In this document: positions 8,569 to 16,889 of the stretch, piece by piece | Position numbering within the stretch: position 1 is the first letter of the stretch | How the letters are laid out: every line of letters starts with the position of its first letter | NCBI RefSeq assembly: GCF_002259405.1 | Contig: NZ_NPFW01000014.1 | Span: 186,001 to 250,000 of the forward strand | Source of the DNA: Rhodococcus sp. 14-2483-1-2 | GTDB taxonomy: Bacteria > Actinomycetota > Actinomycetes > Mycobacteriales > Mycobacteriaceae | Direction: 5' to 3' | Length of the DNA: 64,000 nucleotides | Translations under genes and position numbers: made by a program | The notes under the pieces: generated by a model | The model's input: only the letters and a program-made list of their open reading frames with translations | The model's database searches: none | Told to the model about the DNA's origin: nothing

Positions 8569-9615
8569 TCAGCCGAGCTTTCTCGCCGAAGGCTGGTGCT
8601 GGGTGATGCAGTGGATCCCGCCGCCTCGCTCGAACAGTGGCCTCGCGTCCACGGTCACCACCTCTCGGCCCGGGTACGCGTCGCGCAGGATCGCTGCCGC
8701 GTCGGCGTCGGACGGGTCGTCGTAACTGCAGGCGATCACGCCGCCGTTGACGACCAGATGATTGATGTAGCTGTAGTCGACGAAGCCGTCGGTATCACGC
8801 AGTGTCCGCGGAGCCGGCACCTCGACGATGTTCCAGTTCTCACCCGATCCGTCGTGGGTGGCACGCAAGGTGTCGACGATCAGTGAACTGACCTCGTAGT
8901 CGGGGTGAGCCCGGTCGTGTTGCCGATGCACCAGCACTGTTCCCGGCGACGGAATGGCCGCGACGATGTCGACGTGTCCGCGGGTACCGAAACGCATGGA
9001 ATCGCGCGTCAGTCCGCGCGGCAGCCAGATGACGTGCTGCGCACCGATGGTTCGTGCCAGTTCCGCTTCGATGTCGGCTTCCGACAGTCCGGGGTTGCGG
9101 CCAGGGTCGAGCTGCACGGTCTCGGTCACCAATACCGTGCCCGTGCCGTCGACCGCGATGCCGCCGCCCTCGTTCACTATCGGCGACGTGATGCGCTGCA
9201 CTGCAGCCTGATTCGCGACGAATTCGCCGATACGGCTGTCCTTGTCCCACTGCGCCCAGTCCTGTGCACCCCAGCCGTTGAAGATCCAATCGATGGCGGC
9301 GACCGAACCGTCTTGTGCATGAACGAATGTCGGACCGATATCGCGCATCCAGGCGTCGTTCAGCGGTGCTTCGACGATGTCGATGTCGCGCGAGAGGTAG
9401 GTCGATGCCGCGGCGCGTTCGGCGGGGTCGACGACGACGGTCACCGGCTCGAACGCGGCAACAGCGTGCGCCACGGCCGCCCACGTGGAGCGGGCCTCGT
9501 GCTTCGCCTCCGGGTCGTCTCCGAGGGAGTACCCCTCGCACGGGAACGCCATCCACACCTTGTCCTGCGGAGCGGTCTCGGACGGCATGGTGAACGTCGT
9601 TGCAGTGGTTGTCAT
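8569..9615 (-). CDS. aguA: Agmatine deiminase (peptidyl-arginine deiminase family)
   Basis: 348 residues. Converts agmatine and water to N-carbamoylputrescine and ammonia in the cytoplasm. The fold's key motifs are present: LNDAWMRDIGPTFV near 85-98 (substrate Asp), VNEGGGIAVDGTGTVLVTE, GHVDIVAAIP (catalytic His) and GGGIHCITQHQP with the nucleophilic Cys at 336. The ATG overlaps the stop of the upstream amidase by 4 bp, so the two are one operon. Arginine deiminase-like alternatives are less likely given the neighbour. Confidence 0.93.
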   Translation of the reverse strand: MTTTATTFTMPSETAPQDKVWMAFPCEGYSLGDDPEAKHEARSTWAAVAHAVAAFEPVTVVVDPAERAAASTYLSRDIDIVEAPLNDAWMRDIGPTFVHAQDGSVAAIDWIFNGWGAQDWAQWDKDSRIGEFVANQAAVQRITSPIVNEGGGIAVDGTGTVLVTETVQLDPGRNPGLSEADIEAELARTIGAQHVIWLPRGLTRDSMRFGTRGHVDIVAAIPSPGTVLVHRQHDRAHPDYEVSSLIVDTLRATHDGSGENWNIVEVPAPRTLRDTDGFVDYSYINHLVVNGGVIACSYDDPSDADAAAILRDAYPGREVVTVDARPLFERGGGIHCITQHQPSARKLG

Positions 9616-10598
9616 TTGATCACCGGAGTCGCGGGGTGTCCGTCACCGTACGGGGCGTCGGTGTTCACCGGCTCGGTGAGGCGGCCGTACGTGTCGGGTC
9701 TGCGTGTCAACAGGAACGGAAAGAGCTCCAACCATTCTCGACGCTGATCGAGGTCGAGATCCGCGACGAGGACGGCCGATTCGTCTCTGGGTGCCTGAAC
9801 CAGGATGCGGCCGAACGGATCGGAGATGAACGACGAGCCGTAGAAGGTGATCTCGCCTTCGTCGCCGCAGCGATTGGGCACCACCATGAACAGGCCGCTC
9901 GAGATGCCGTGGCCGACGATGACGTGTTGCCACAGCGGTTGGGTGTCGAAGGCAGGGAACGACGGCTCGGACCCGATGGCCGTCGGATACGCGAGAATCT
10001 CTGCGCCGCCCAGCGCGTAACTGCGCGCGACCTCGGGGAACCACTCGTCCCAGCAGGTGGGCAGGCCTACTCGGGCACCGTCGAGTTCGGCCGGGGAGTA
10101 CACGGGATACGGGTCCTCGGCCGGTCCGGCCCTGAAGTAGGTGTCCTCGTAATAGCCGGCCGAGATGGGGATGTGCAGCTTTCTTGTTCTCGCCAGCAGT
10201 TCGCCTGTCGGTGAGACCATGATGGCGGTGTTGTACCCCAATCCGTCTGCTGCCTCGGACTTCTCGTACAGCGAGGCATGGACCACGATGCCGTTCGCGG
10301 TTGCGGCCTCGGCGGCGAGCGTGAACGTGGGCCCGGTCAGCAACTCCTCGGCTTCGCTACCGGGGTTGGCTCCGGCCCGGGTGTCGGCGGGGTAGCGCAA
10401 CAGGGTGATCTCGGGCAGGAAGACGACCTTCGCCCCGAGGTCCGCGGCTGTGGAGATGGCCGCGAGCAGTTCGGCTTTCAGTGCCGCGGCATCGGGGTTC
10501 CAGCGATGCTGCACCAGTCCGACGCGGAGCGGCGCGCGATCGGTCGGGGTGGTGCGGGTCAGGGCCTCGGGGGCGGTGAGATTGGTGAGTGTCAGCAT
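9612..10598 (-). CDS. aguB: N-carbamoylputrescine amidase (nitrilase superfamily)
   Basis: 328 residues. Hydrolyses N-carbamoylputrescine to putrescine, CO2 and ammonia. The nitrilase triad is visible as E63 (FLPEITLL), K140 (TRKLHIP) and C182 (GLPTCWDEWFPE); the CWDEWFPE segment is typical of AguB. AGGAG lies just before ATG 10598. It is first in the aguB-aguA operon and divergent from a TetR gene; the shared 83-bp gap holds a palindromic operator. Confidence 0.92.
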   Translation of the reverse strand: MLTLTNLTAPEALTRTTPTDRAPLRVGLVQHRWNPDAAALKAELLAAISTAADLGAKVVFLPEITLLRYPADTRAGANPGSEAEELLTGPTFTLAAEAATANGIVVHASLYEKSEAADGLGYNTAIMVSPTGELLARTRKLHIPISAGYYEDTYFRAGPAEDPYPVYSPAELDGARVGLPTCWDEWFPEVARSYALGGAEILAYPTAIGSEPSFPAFDTQPLWQHVIVGHGISSGLFMVVPNRCGDEGEITFYGSSFISDPFGRILVQAPRDESAVLVADLDLDQRREWLELFPFLLTRRPDTYGRLTEPVNTDAPYGDGHPATPVIK

Positions 10599-10614
10599 GC
10601 TGATCTCCTGTTAA

Positions 10615-10631
10615 AACGAATGTGATTCGTT
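10615..10631. promoter_or_regulatory. Palindromic operator in the aguB/TetR divergent promoter
   Basis: AACGAAT-GTG-ATTCGTT, 7-bp perfect arms around a 3-bp centre, located 17 bp upstream of aguB and about 50 bp upstream of the TetR start. The size and position fit a TetR-family operator. It would let the TetR protein control both its own gene and aguBA. Confidence 0.7.
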
Positions 10632-10680
10632 AAGTATCGTGGATGTCTGCCTCGAACGCAACAGATACGGGAGAAATGCT

Positions 10681-11298
10681 GTGGGACGACCGTCGGCACC
10701 CCTGCTCGACCTCGATCGCATCACGACGGCGGCCTTGACTCTCGTCGAAGAGTCGGGTGGATTCACCATGCCTCAGCTGGCCAAGAAGCTGAAGGTGAGT
10801 CCGTCCTCGCTCTACAACCACGTGTCCGGACGCGACGAGATCGTCGAGTTGCTGCGGGGGCGGGCGATGTCCGAGGTGGAGATGCCGGAGGTCGGTGTGC
10901 CGTGGCGTGAGGCGCTCGCCTGGATCGCGCGCGGCTACCGAAACAGCTATGGACGCTACCCGCGGCTGATTCCACTGCTGACGGCTCAGGCCGTGAACAG
11001 CAGTGCTGCGTTCGGGATGTACAACACGCTGGCGCGGGTGCTGACAGACGCCGGCTTCGCACCCGCAGACGTGCTCCGCATCATCACTGTGCTCGACAGT
11101 TACGTGTTGGGTTCGGCGTTGGATCTGGCCGCTCCCGAGGCACCGTGGCTCAGCAGCCGCGACGTGGAACCGGAACTGAGAGCCGCACTGGACACCGCTG
11201 GAGATCTGCGCGAGCGATCCGAGGATGCCTTCGAGTACGGGCTTCGAGCGCTGCTGGCCGGATTCGATCCCGGGCACCCGGACATGCTCGACGGCTGA
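10681..11298 (+). CDS. TetR family transcriptional regulator of the agmatine genes
   Basis: 205 residues starting GTG 10681 (VGRPSAPLLDLDRI), with GGGAG at 10669-10673. The N-terminal HTH reads TMPQLAKKLKVSPSSLYNHV, a standard TetR recognition helix. The C-terminal half (about 70-200) resembles TetR_C_11-type ligand domains. Divergence from aguBA and the palindrome between them suggest that it responds to agmatine or a polyamine; this is inference. Confidence 0.88.
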   Translation: MGRPSAPLLDLDRITTAALTLVEESGGFTMPQLAKKLKVSPSSLYNHVSGRDEIVELLRGRAMSEVEMPEVGVPWREALAWIARGYRNSYGRYPRLIPLLTAQAVNSSAAFGMYNTLARVLTDAGFAPADVLRIITVLDSYVLGSALDLAAPEAPWLSSRDVEPELRAALDTAGDLRERSEDAFEYGLRALLAGFDPGHPDMLDG

Positions 11299-11320
11299 CT
11301 CTCTGGAAGTAACTGCAGCT

Positions 11321-11346
11321 CAGCTGGATTCAGCTGGATTCAGCTG
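11321..11346. repeat. Short tandem repeat, period 10
   Basis: CAGCTGGATT occurs twice in tandem, followed by a third CAGCTG. It lies just past the TetR stop. No function is apparent. Confidence 0.6.
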
Positions 11347-11409
11347 TCGTACTCGAGTGCGTCCATCTTCTTCGCAACTGCAGTCATGTGCGCGGGCTAG
11401 CCTGAAGCT

Positions 11410-11681
11410 GTGAGCTCTTTTCTGGCCGAAGCTGGTTTCAGTGAGTGCGTGAACGCTGGCGTCTGCGACGCTGGATTTGACGCATTCTTCGTGAAGATGG
11501 GTATCGGTTTGCTTCTGGTGTTGCTGTGTTCGGTCTTGCTGCCTATGTGTCTGCTGCTGCCGGGCCCCCTCTGAACGCGCGGCGTACGGCGATTTCGATT
11601 CTGGCAGCTTGGCTTTTGCCGATCATCGGTTCGGCGTTCTTCTACTACAGAGAGGATGCTCGTCAGCACAACTGGCCTTAG
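11410..11681 (+). CDS. Small two-helix membrane protein split by a -1 frame change
   Basis: Frame one runs from GTG 11410 to TGA 11572-11574 (54 residues) and ends in a hydrophobic helix (MGIGLLLVLLCSVLLPMCLL). Shifting -1 at 11562-11568 continues as PLNARRTAISILAAWLLPII then GSAFFYYREDARQHNWP, ending at 11681. The joined 90-residue product would be a two-helix hairpin with a short basic loop, more sensible than either piece. The zero-frame sequence at the junction is G GGC CCC, which fits the X XXY YYZ slippery pattern. Alternatives are a one-base deletion in the C run, a sequencing error, or two unrelated short frames. The ribosome binding site is weak. Confidence 0.4.
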
Positions 11682-11821
11682 TCGGGAACGAGCAGCAGAG
11701 GTCGCCGGTGGTGGTGCGCGGTGCGGGGGAGCTCGAGTGCTTCAATCTTGTTCGCAACTCCGTGGGCGTTCGTGTCGGTCGCAAGCCGAGTGTGGCGGGG
11801 TGGTTCTGCAATGCTGGATTG

Positions 11822-13060
11822 ATGGCGACTACGTACCGGGACTACCTGTGGTTCAGAGACGAAGAATTCGGCGGATGGCGATCCAACGGACATGTCGTGA
11901 GCTTGATCCGTGATGCCACCGCCGTCGGTGTTCTGGATGCATTGGGCGCCGTCGGTAGGCGGCGCACCGGTGTGGGCTATGCCGGCTTCAATCAACGGTC
12001 GATGGAGTTCGAGAGGCTGGGGCTGGTCCGACCGGACTCGAGCGCGGATCAGACCGTGCAGACCGTGGGCGTTGCCGACATCGGGAAGGGGCGGGTGCTG
12101 TTGATCCAGCAGAACAGTGACTACCTCGGCGTCGATGACAAGCTTTTCGGCCCCGTGACCAAGCACCACGAGGTGGTCAGCCATTTCAGCAACGTCAACG
12201 CCCTCTCGCGGTTCATGTGGTGGCGTGATGGGCAGCGCAAGGTCTCGTTCGAGCCGATGATCCCCACGGGGGACCTCGAGCGCGCTCAGGCCGCCTCACC
12301 CGCCGAAGCTGCGACCGTGTTGGCACTGATCACCGAAGTCGGTGGCATCGATCTCGACGACTATCACGGAACCAGGACCGAGTTCTTCCACATCGAGGGA
12401 TCCTTTGCCCTCGCTGAACGACTCACCGGGGTCGAAGTGAGCAAAGAACTACTCCGGTCCGCCGTGTTCACCGTCGCAATGGTGCCTACCACCGCCGAAC
12501 CGGAGGACCCACACGCTCACGAACTGCCCCCACGAACCCCGCTCCTCGGGAACCATGCAACCTGGGGTGAGGTACATCAGCTCTACCGATCCACGGCCGA
12601 AGCGACTGTTCACGCAACGATGGTGCTCTCCGAAACCCAAGGCCGTGCCAAGGAACGCCACGAAGTCGAGTTCTGGTACTCGCCCTTCGACGGCACACGC
12701 CAAATCGACGCCCACGGACTGCTATCGGTCGTCAGCCACGTCGACCACTGGCACCGCGGCCCCTTCAACCCCATCACCTGGCCCGAGGGCCTCCTGGCCA
12801 TACACCGTCGCTGGGAGCCGGAGACACCATTTCACGTCGTCATCGACCCCACCAGTCAGGCGACGCCCACCGAGGTCAGCGGCAAACGAGCGTGGGAGTT
12901 CGTTTTCCCGCCCGGGTTCTGGGGCGGGCCACTCACGGTCGCTTTCGACGCCCGCACCGGCGTCCCTCTACGCGCTGAAAGCACCTATCGCACCGAAGAA
13001 CTCAGCAATGTGGTGCTCGACGAATCATTCAGCAACGACCTGTTCGTTGTTCCCGACTGA
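11822..13060 (+). CDS. DUF6461 domain protein with a LolA-like C-terminal half
   Basis: 412 residues from ATG 11822. Residues 1 to about 210 match the actinobacterial DUF6461 pattern: DYLWFRDEEF, VSHFSNVNALSRFMWWRDG, KVSFEPMIPTGD and SFALAERLTGVEVSKELL. From about 225 the sequence changes character; EFWYSPFDGTRQID, KRAWEFVFPP, GPLTVAFDARTGVPLRAES and VVLDESFSNDLF read like a LolA/LppX-type half-barrel, though no signal peptide exists. The function of DUF6461 is unknown. ATG 11822 is chosen because family similarity starts there; the frame is open further upstream. It sits beside the frameshifted small membrane gene in a region whose codon use looks less GC-biased. Confidence 0.75.
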   Translation: MATTYRDYLWFRDEEFGGWRSNGHVVSLIRDATAVGVLDALGAVGRRRTGVGYAGFNQRSMEFERLGLVRPDSSADQTVQTVGVADIGKGRVLLIQQNSDYLGVDDKLFGPVTKHHEVVSHFSNVNALSRFMWWRDGQRKVSFEPMIPTGDLERAQAASPAEAATVLALITEVGGIDLDDYHGTRTEFFHIEGSFALAERLTGVEVSKELLRSAVFTVAMVPTTAEPEDPHAHELPPRTPLLGNHATWGEVHQLYRSTAEATVHATMVLSETQGRAKERHEVEFWYSPFDGTRQIDAHGLLSVVSHVDHWHRGPFNPITWPEGLLAIHRRWEPETPFHVVIDPTSQATPTEVSGKRAWEFVFPPGFWGGPLTVAFDARTGVPLRAESTYRTEELSNVVLDESFSNDLFVVPD

Positions 13061-13324
13061 CACAACGACCACCCGCACAACGGAAGTCGCCACCGCTGGT
13101 TGGATTGGTCGCTCCCGCGCAACATCCGAGTAGACGTGCGTTCCGTCCGGGCTGCCGAAGCCATACCGGAGCAGTCGACCCATCCCCGCAGGCGAGGGTG
13201 GAAAGAAGATAACGGGGCCGCCCGCGTTCCGAATCAGGAAGTGCCGAGCAGTTGCATACTCCGGCAGTTCGAGACGCTGGCACACTGCATTCGGAGGGCT
13301 GCGTCGGGCAGGTTTATCTTGACC

Positions 13325-13339
13325 TTGACGCAGCGTCAA
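13325..13339. promoter_or_regulatory. Palindromic operator upstream of the MFS gene (MerR-type)
   Basis: TTGACGC-A-GCGTCAA, perfect 7-bp arms, ending 16 bp before the MFS start codon. A TTGAC element inside a dyad is the usual layout of MerR-regulated promoters. The cognate regulator would be the MerR gene downstream, which carries an in-frame stop. Confidence 0.65.
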
Positions 13340-13355
13340 TGCCGATCATCGAGTC

Positions 13356-14567
13356 ATGAATCGCATCCGTCTTGCTGTCCCGCTGTACATCGGTGGCGCT
13401 TCGTTGTCGCTGTTCGGCAACTCGGCCATCACGATCGTCCTGCCCTGGTTGGTGCTGGCCACGACCGGAAGCCTGTCGTCGGCAGGCCTGATCGCTGCGG
13501 CCGCGGGCATAGCTGCGGTACCGGCAACGTTCGCCGGTGGTCGGCTGGTCGACCGATTCGGGGCACGCAACGTGGCCGTCGTCTCCGATCTCGGCAGCGC
13601 CACAGCGGTACTCGGCCTGATCGTGGTGAGTTCGACGGTGGGGTTGTCGGTGCCGTGGTTCGTGGTGCTGGGAGTTGCGGGCGCTGTCTTCGACGTTCCG
13701 GGGATGACGGCTCGTCAGGCGATGCTCGCCGACGTCGCGTCGATCTCGGGAACGTCGGTCACGACGGTGGCCGGGTTCTTTCAGACGGGATTCTCGCTGG
13801 CGTTCCTGGCCGGACCGGCTCTGGCGGGCCTGCTGTTGAGCGTGCTGGATCCGATCGACGTCGTTGCCGTCACCGCCGCCTCGTCGGCGGCCGCTGCGGT
13901 GCTGACTGCGTTGGTTCCGGTCATGGGGCAGGCGTTCACGACCGGTACGGCCGGCTCCGGGAGTGCGCTGGACCTGATCCGTGCCACGCCCGCGTTGCGA
14001 GCGATGCTGATTTTCGCATTCCTCGCGAGCCTGGTGACCCCGCCGATGATCGGTCTGCTGCTGCCCGGCCACTTCAACGCGATCGGCGAACCCGGGCAGC
14101 TGGGTTTGGCGATGTCGGCGTTCGCAGTCGGTGCTCTGGCGGGATCGGCCCTGTTCGTCGTGTTGGCCGCCAGATCACGACGGGCCACATTCGTGACGGG
14201 AATGGCAGCGATGACGGCCGGTATCTGGCTGTTCGCGCAGCTGCACGGGTTCTGGATCGTCGCGGCGGGGATGCTCGTGATGGGTCTCGGATCCGGGCTG
14301 TTCGGTCCGATCTGGAACGTCTACGTGGCCGAACAGGTCCCCGCAGACGTCCGGGGTCGTGTCCTCGGCTGGCTGAACATGGGCGGGCTCGTGGCCGGTC
14401 CGATGGGGTTGGGGCTGATGTCGGTGGTGCTCGTCGGCGGAGATCTCGGTCTCGGAGCCGTCGTCATGGGAGTCGGTTGGACAGCTGTCGCCGCCTACGC
14501 ACTTCTGAGTCCGGGTGCGCGCGAGCTGACCGAACCGCCGCCGCACTCTGCCCGGGTGGACGGTTGA
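13356..14567 (+). CDS. MFS transporter
   Basis: 403 residues with about 11-12 hydrophobic helices. GGRLVDRFGARNVAVVSD (about 60-77) is the MFS loop 2-3 motif, and PADVRGRVLGWLNMG is typical of the MFS_3/enterobactin-exporter-like group. It probably exports a drug-like compound or metabolite. The MerR gene 18 bp downstream and the dyad just upstream suggest an inducible efflux unit. The substrate is unknown. Confidence 0.88.
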   Translation: MNRIRLAVPLYIGGASLSLFGNSAITIVLPWLVLATTGSLSSAGLIAAAAGIAAVPATFAGGRLVDRFGARNVAVVSDLGSATAVLGLIVVSSTVGLSVPWFVVLGVAGAVFDVPGMTARQAMLADVASISGTSVTTVAGFFQTGFSLAFLAGPALAGLLLSVLDPIDVVAVTAASSAAAAVLTALVPVMGQAFTTGTAGSGSALDLIRATPALRAMLIFAFLASLVTPPMIGLLLPGHFNAIGEPGQLGLAMSAFAVGALAGSALFVVLAARSRRATFVTGMAAMTAGIWLFAQLHGFWIVAAGMLVMGLGSGLFGPIWNVYVAEQVPADVRGRVLGWLNMGGLVAGPMGLGLMSVVLVGGDLGLGAVVMGVGWTAVAAYALLSPGARELTEPPPHSARVDG

Positions 14568-14585
14568 TCGGCCAGAATGGTCGCC

Positions 14586-15353
14586 ATGCTGCGCATCGGT
14601 GAGCTGGCAACCTACGTGGGAGTGACGACCCGAACCGTGCGGTTCTACCACCAGCAGGGCCTGTTGGACGAGCCGCAGCGCAACACAACGGGCTACCGCC
14701 TCTACGACGGGGAGGCCGTCCTGCGGCTCTCACGCGTCGTCGCTCTTGCCTCGGCCGGTGTGCCGTTGGCCCGCGTCCACGAGCTACTCGACGCCTCGCA
14801 GGAATAACTCGACCTCGCCTTGGCCGAGATCGACGCGGACCTGAGCGAGAGGATCGAACGTCTGGAGAAGGATCGCGACAGACTCAGGCGCTTGCGTGCC
14901 GGTGACGCGCTGGTCCTTCCCGATGTGATCGTCGGCCTGATCGAGCACCTGCGCGAAGCGGACATCGACTCCGAGGTCGTCGATCACTATCGCGATGCCT
15001 GGGTGCTGACGTATGCCGTCTACCGGTCCAGGCTCGATCCCTGGCTGGAGGAGTTCGGCGGCGTCATGCTTATGGACCCGGGCTATCTGGCACTCATGGT
15101 GCGTTCCTTTCGAGCTGCCGAGCTCGAACCCGAGGACCCACAGATCCAGCAGCTCGCGGACGACACGGTCGAGTGGATGGTGAACGCCTGGGACAGTGAC
15201 GCCCTCGAAAGATCGTTCGAGCGAGGTCTCGACGACCCGACAGCCAACTCGCTGCTCGCGGCACAGTGGGCCGACCGGCCCGCCTGGGTGCGCGTCACCG
15301 AGCTGATCGTGCAAGGTCTGCAGGAGCGCGGCATCGAGCACTCCCGTCCCTGA
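14586..15353 (+). pseudogene. MerR family regulator interrupted by an in-frame TAA
   Basis: From ATG 14586 the protein is a clean MerR DNA-binding domain (MLRIGELATYVGVTTRTVRF, GYRLYDGEAVLRLSRVVAL, ARVHELLDASQE). It stops at TAA 14805-14807. The same frame then continues without a break: LDLALAEIDADLSERIERLE (the MerR coiled coil) and about 150 residues of effector domain, ending at 15353. A single base change would restore a 255-residue protein. The only restart codon nearby is TTG 14820, with no ribosome binding site. Interpretations are a recent nonsense mutation, sequencing error, readthrough, or two separate chains. Confidence 0.8.
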
Positions 15354-15375
15354 CGATCGCCAGGGGGATCGTCAG
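15350..15375. terminator. Bidirectional hairpin between MerR and the permease gene
   Basis: CTGACGATC at 15350-15358 pairs with GATCGTCAG at 15367-15375, an 8-base loop between. The arms contain the stop codons of both converging genes. Confidence 0.6.
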
Positions 15376-16889
15376 TCCTCGACGATCAGCGACGGAGTAT
15401 CACGGCGGAGAATGTCGCCCTTGAAGAACTCCGGCTTGCGCAGTGCTACCACCGCCATGATGACCATGCCGAGAACGATGATGCCGACGCCGATGAGGAA
15501 CACCATGCCGATACCGAACAACGAGGAGCCGCTGCCGAATTCGGGATCCCAGGCATCGACCGAGGTCTGCACGAACACCACGGCCATGCCGACGCCACCG
15601 AGTAGCGGGGCGAGGAATTTGAAGAAGAAGTTGCGGGTGCTGGTGAACAACTCTTCACGGAAATACCAGACACAGGCGAATGCAGTGATGCCGTAGTAGA
15701 AGCAGATCATCAGGCCGAGCGCGGCGATCGTGTCGGTGAGAACGTTGTCGCTCACCACGCGCATCACGGCGTAGAAGCCGGCCGATGCCCCGCCTGCAAC
15801 GAGCGTCGCGAAGCCCGGTGTGCTGAATCGCGGTGTGATGGAGGCGAACCGCTTCGGTAGGGCCTGGTAGTGACCCATCGCGAGCAACGTGCGGGCCGGC
15901 GAGATGAACGTGGCCTGCAGTGAACTGGCGGAGCTGCTCAACACGGCCAGGGACAGCAGGATCGCGAACGGACCCATCACCGGCCCGGCGAGGGCGGCGA
16001 ACACGTTGTCGGTGGTGTCGGGATTCTGCAGTCCGTTTCCGGTGTCGCCGGTGCCGGCGAAGAGCAGGGTGGCCACTGCGGTGAGCAAGTACAGAACGAT
16101 GATGAAGAACACCGTGACCAGCGCTGCGCGGCCGGGAATCTTTGCGCTGCCCGAGGTTTCCTCGTTGACCGTCAGGCAGACGTCCCAACCCCAGTACATG
16201 AAGATCGACAGGGACAGGCCCGCGGTGAACGCGGAAAAGCTCGGGATGCCGAACGGGTCGAACCAGTCCAGGCTGAAGGAGATGTCCTCGGCCCCGTCGC
16301 CCGCACCGACCTTGACGAACGCGGCCACGATGAACCACGCCATCACCAGCAGCTGGAAGCCGAGCATCGTGTACTGGACACGCTTGGTCTCCTGCATTCC
16401 GCGGTAGCAGAGCCACGCCGCCAACGCCATGAACACCAGGCACGTGACGATGTTGACGAGCTTGTTCCCGGTCAGGTCGGCCAAGGAGTCGTTGCTGGTG
16501 ACCTGGGCGAGAAAGAGATAGAAGAAGTCGACGGCCACTCCGGCAAGGTTCGAGAGCACGATGATTGTTGCCGCGATCAGGCCCCACCCGCCCATCCAGC
16601 CGACGTACGGTCCGAAGGCCTTCGACGCCCACGTGAACGACGTTCCGCTGTCGGGTTCGGCTGCGTTGAGCTCTCGATAGCCCAACGCCACCAACAACAT
16701 CGGGATGAAGCCGACGATGAAGATCGCGGGCAGATGGACCCCGACCTCGGTGACCGTCGGCCCGAGCGACGCGGTGAGCGCGTACGCGGGTGCAATGGTC
16801 GAGATGCCCAGCACCACACTTGCGAGCAACCCGAGCTGGCCGGCGGACAGGCCCTTGGACTCGACGTCCACTACCTTGTGCTCATTCAT
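15372..16889 (-). CDS. APC superfamily amino acid/polyamine permease
   Basis: 505 residues from ATG 16889 (MNEHKVVDVESKGLSAGQLG), about 12 membrane segments. The N-terminal helix GLLASVVLGISTIAPAYALT and SGTSFTWASKAFGPYVGWMGGW are APC hallmarks. It is the last gene of an amine-oxidation operon, so putrescine or a related amine is the likely substrate; this is inferred from context. Its start overlaps the stop of the universal stress protein by 8 bp. An upstream ATG at 16910 is possible but lies inside that gene. Confidence 0.88.
   Translation of the reverse strand: MNEHKVVDVESKGLSAGQLGLLASVVLGISTIAPAYALTASLGPTVTEVGVHLPAIFIVGFIPMLLVALGYRELNAAEPDSGTSFTWASKAFGPYVGWMGGWGLIAATIIVLSNLAGVAVDFFYLFLAQVTSNDSLADLTGNKLVNIVTCLVFMALAAWLCYRGMQETKRVQYTMLGFQLLVMAWFIVAAFVKVGAGDGAEDISFSLDWFDPFGIPSFSAFTAGLSLSIFMYWGWDVCLTVNEETSGSAKIPGRAALVTVFFIIVLYLLTAVATLLFAGTGDTGNGLQNPDTTDNVFAALAGPVMGPFAILLSLAVLSSSASSLQATFISPARTLLAMGHYQALPKRFASITPRFSTPGFATLVAGGASAGFYAVMRVVSDNVLTDTIAALGLMICFYYGITAFACVWYFREELFTSTRNFFFKFLAPLLGGVGMAVVFVQTSVDAWDPEFGSGSSLFGIGMVFLIGVGIIVLGMVIMAVVALRKPEFFKGDILRRDTPSLIVED

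Noticed and set aside
11410..13060. Prophage or insertion sequence remnant around the DUF6461 gene
   Set aside because: No integrase, transposase, terminal repeats or tRNA target are visible; at most it is a lineage-specific insert.
13025..13339. 104-codon minus-strand frame in the gap before the MFS gene
   Set aside because: No start with a ribosome binding site, overlaps the end of the DUF6461 gene and the MFS operator, and no family resemblance. The 13061-13355 gap appears to hold no gene.
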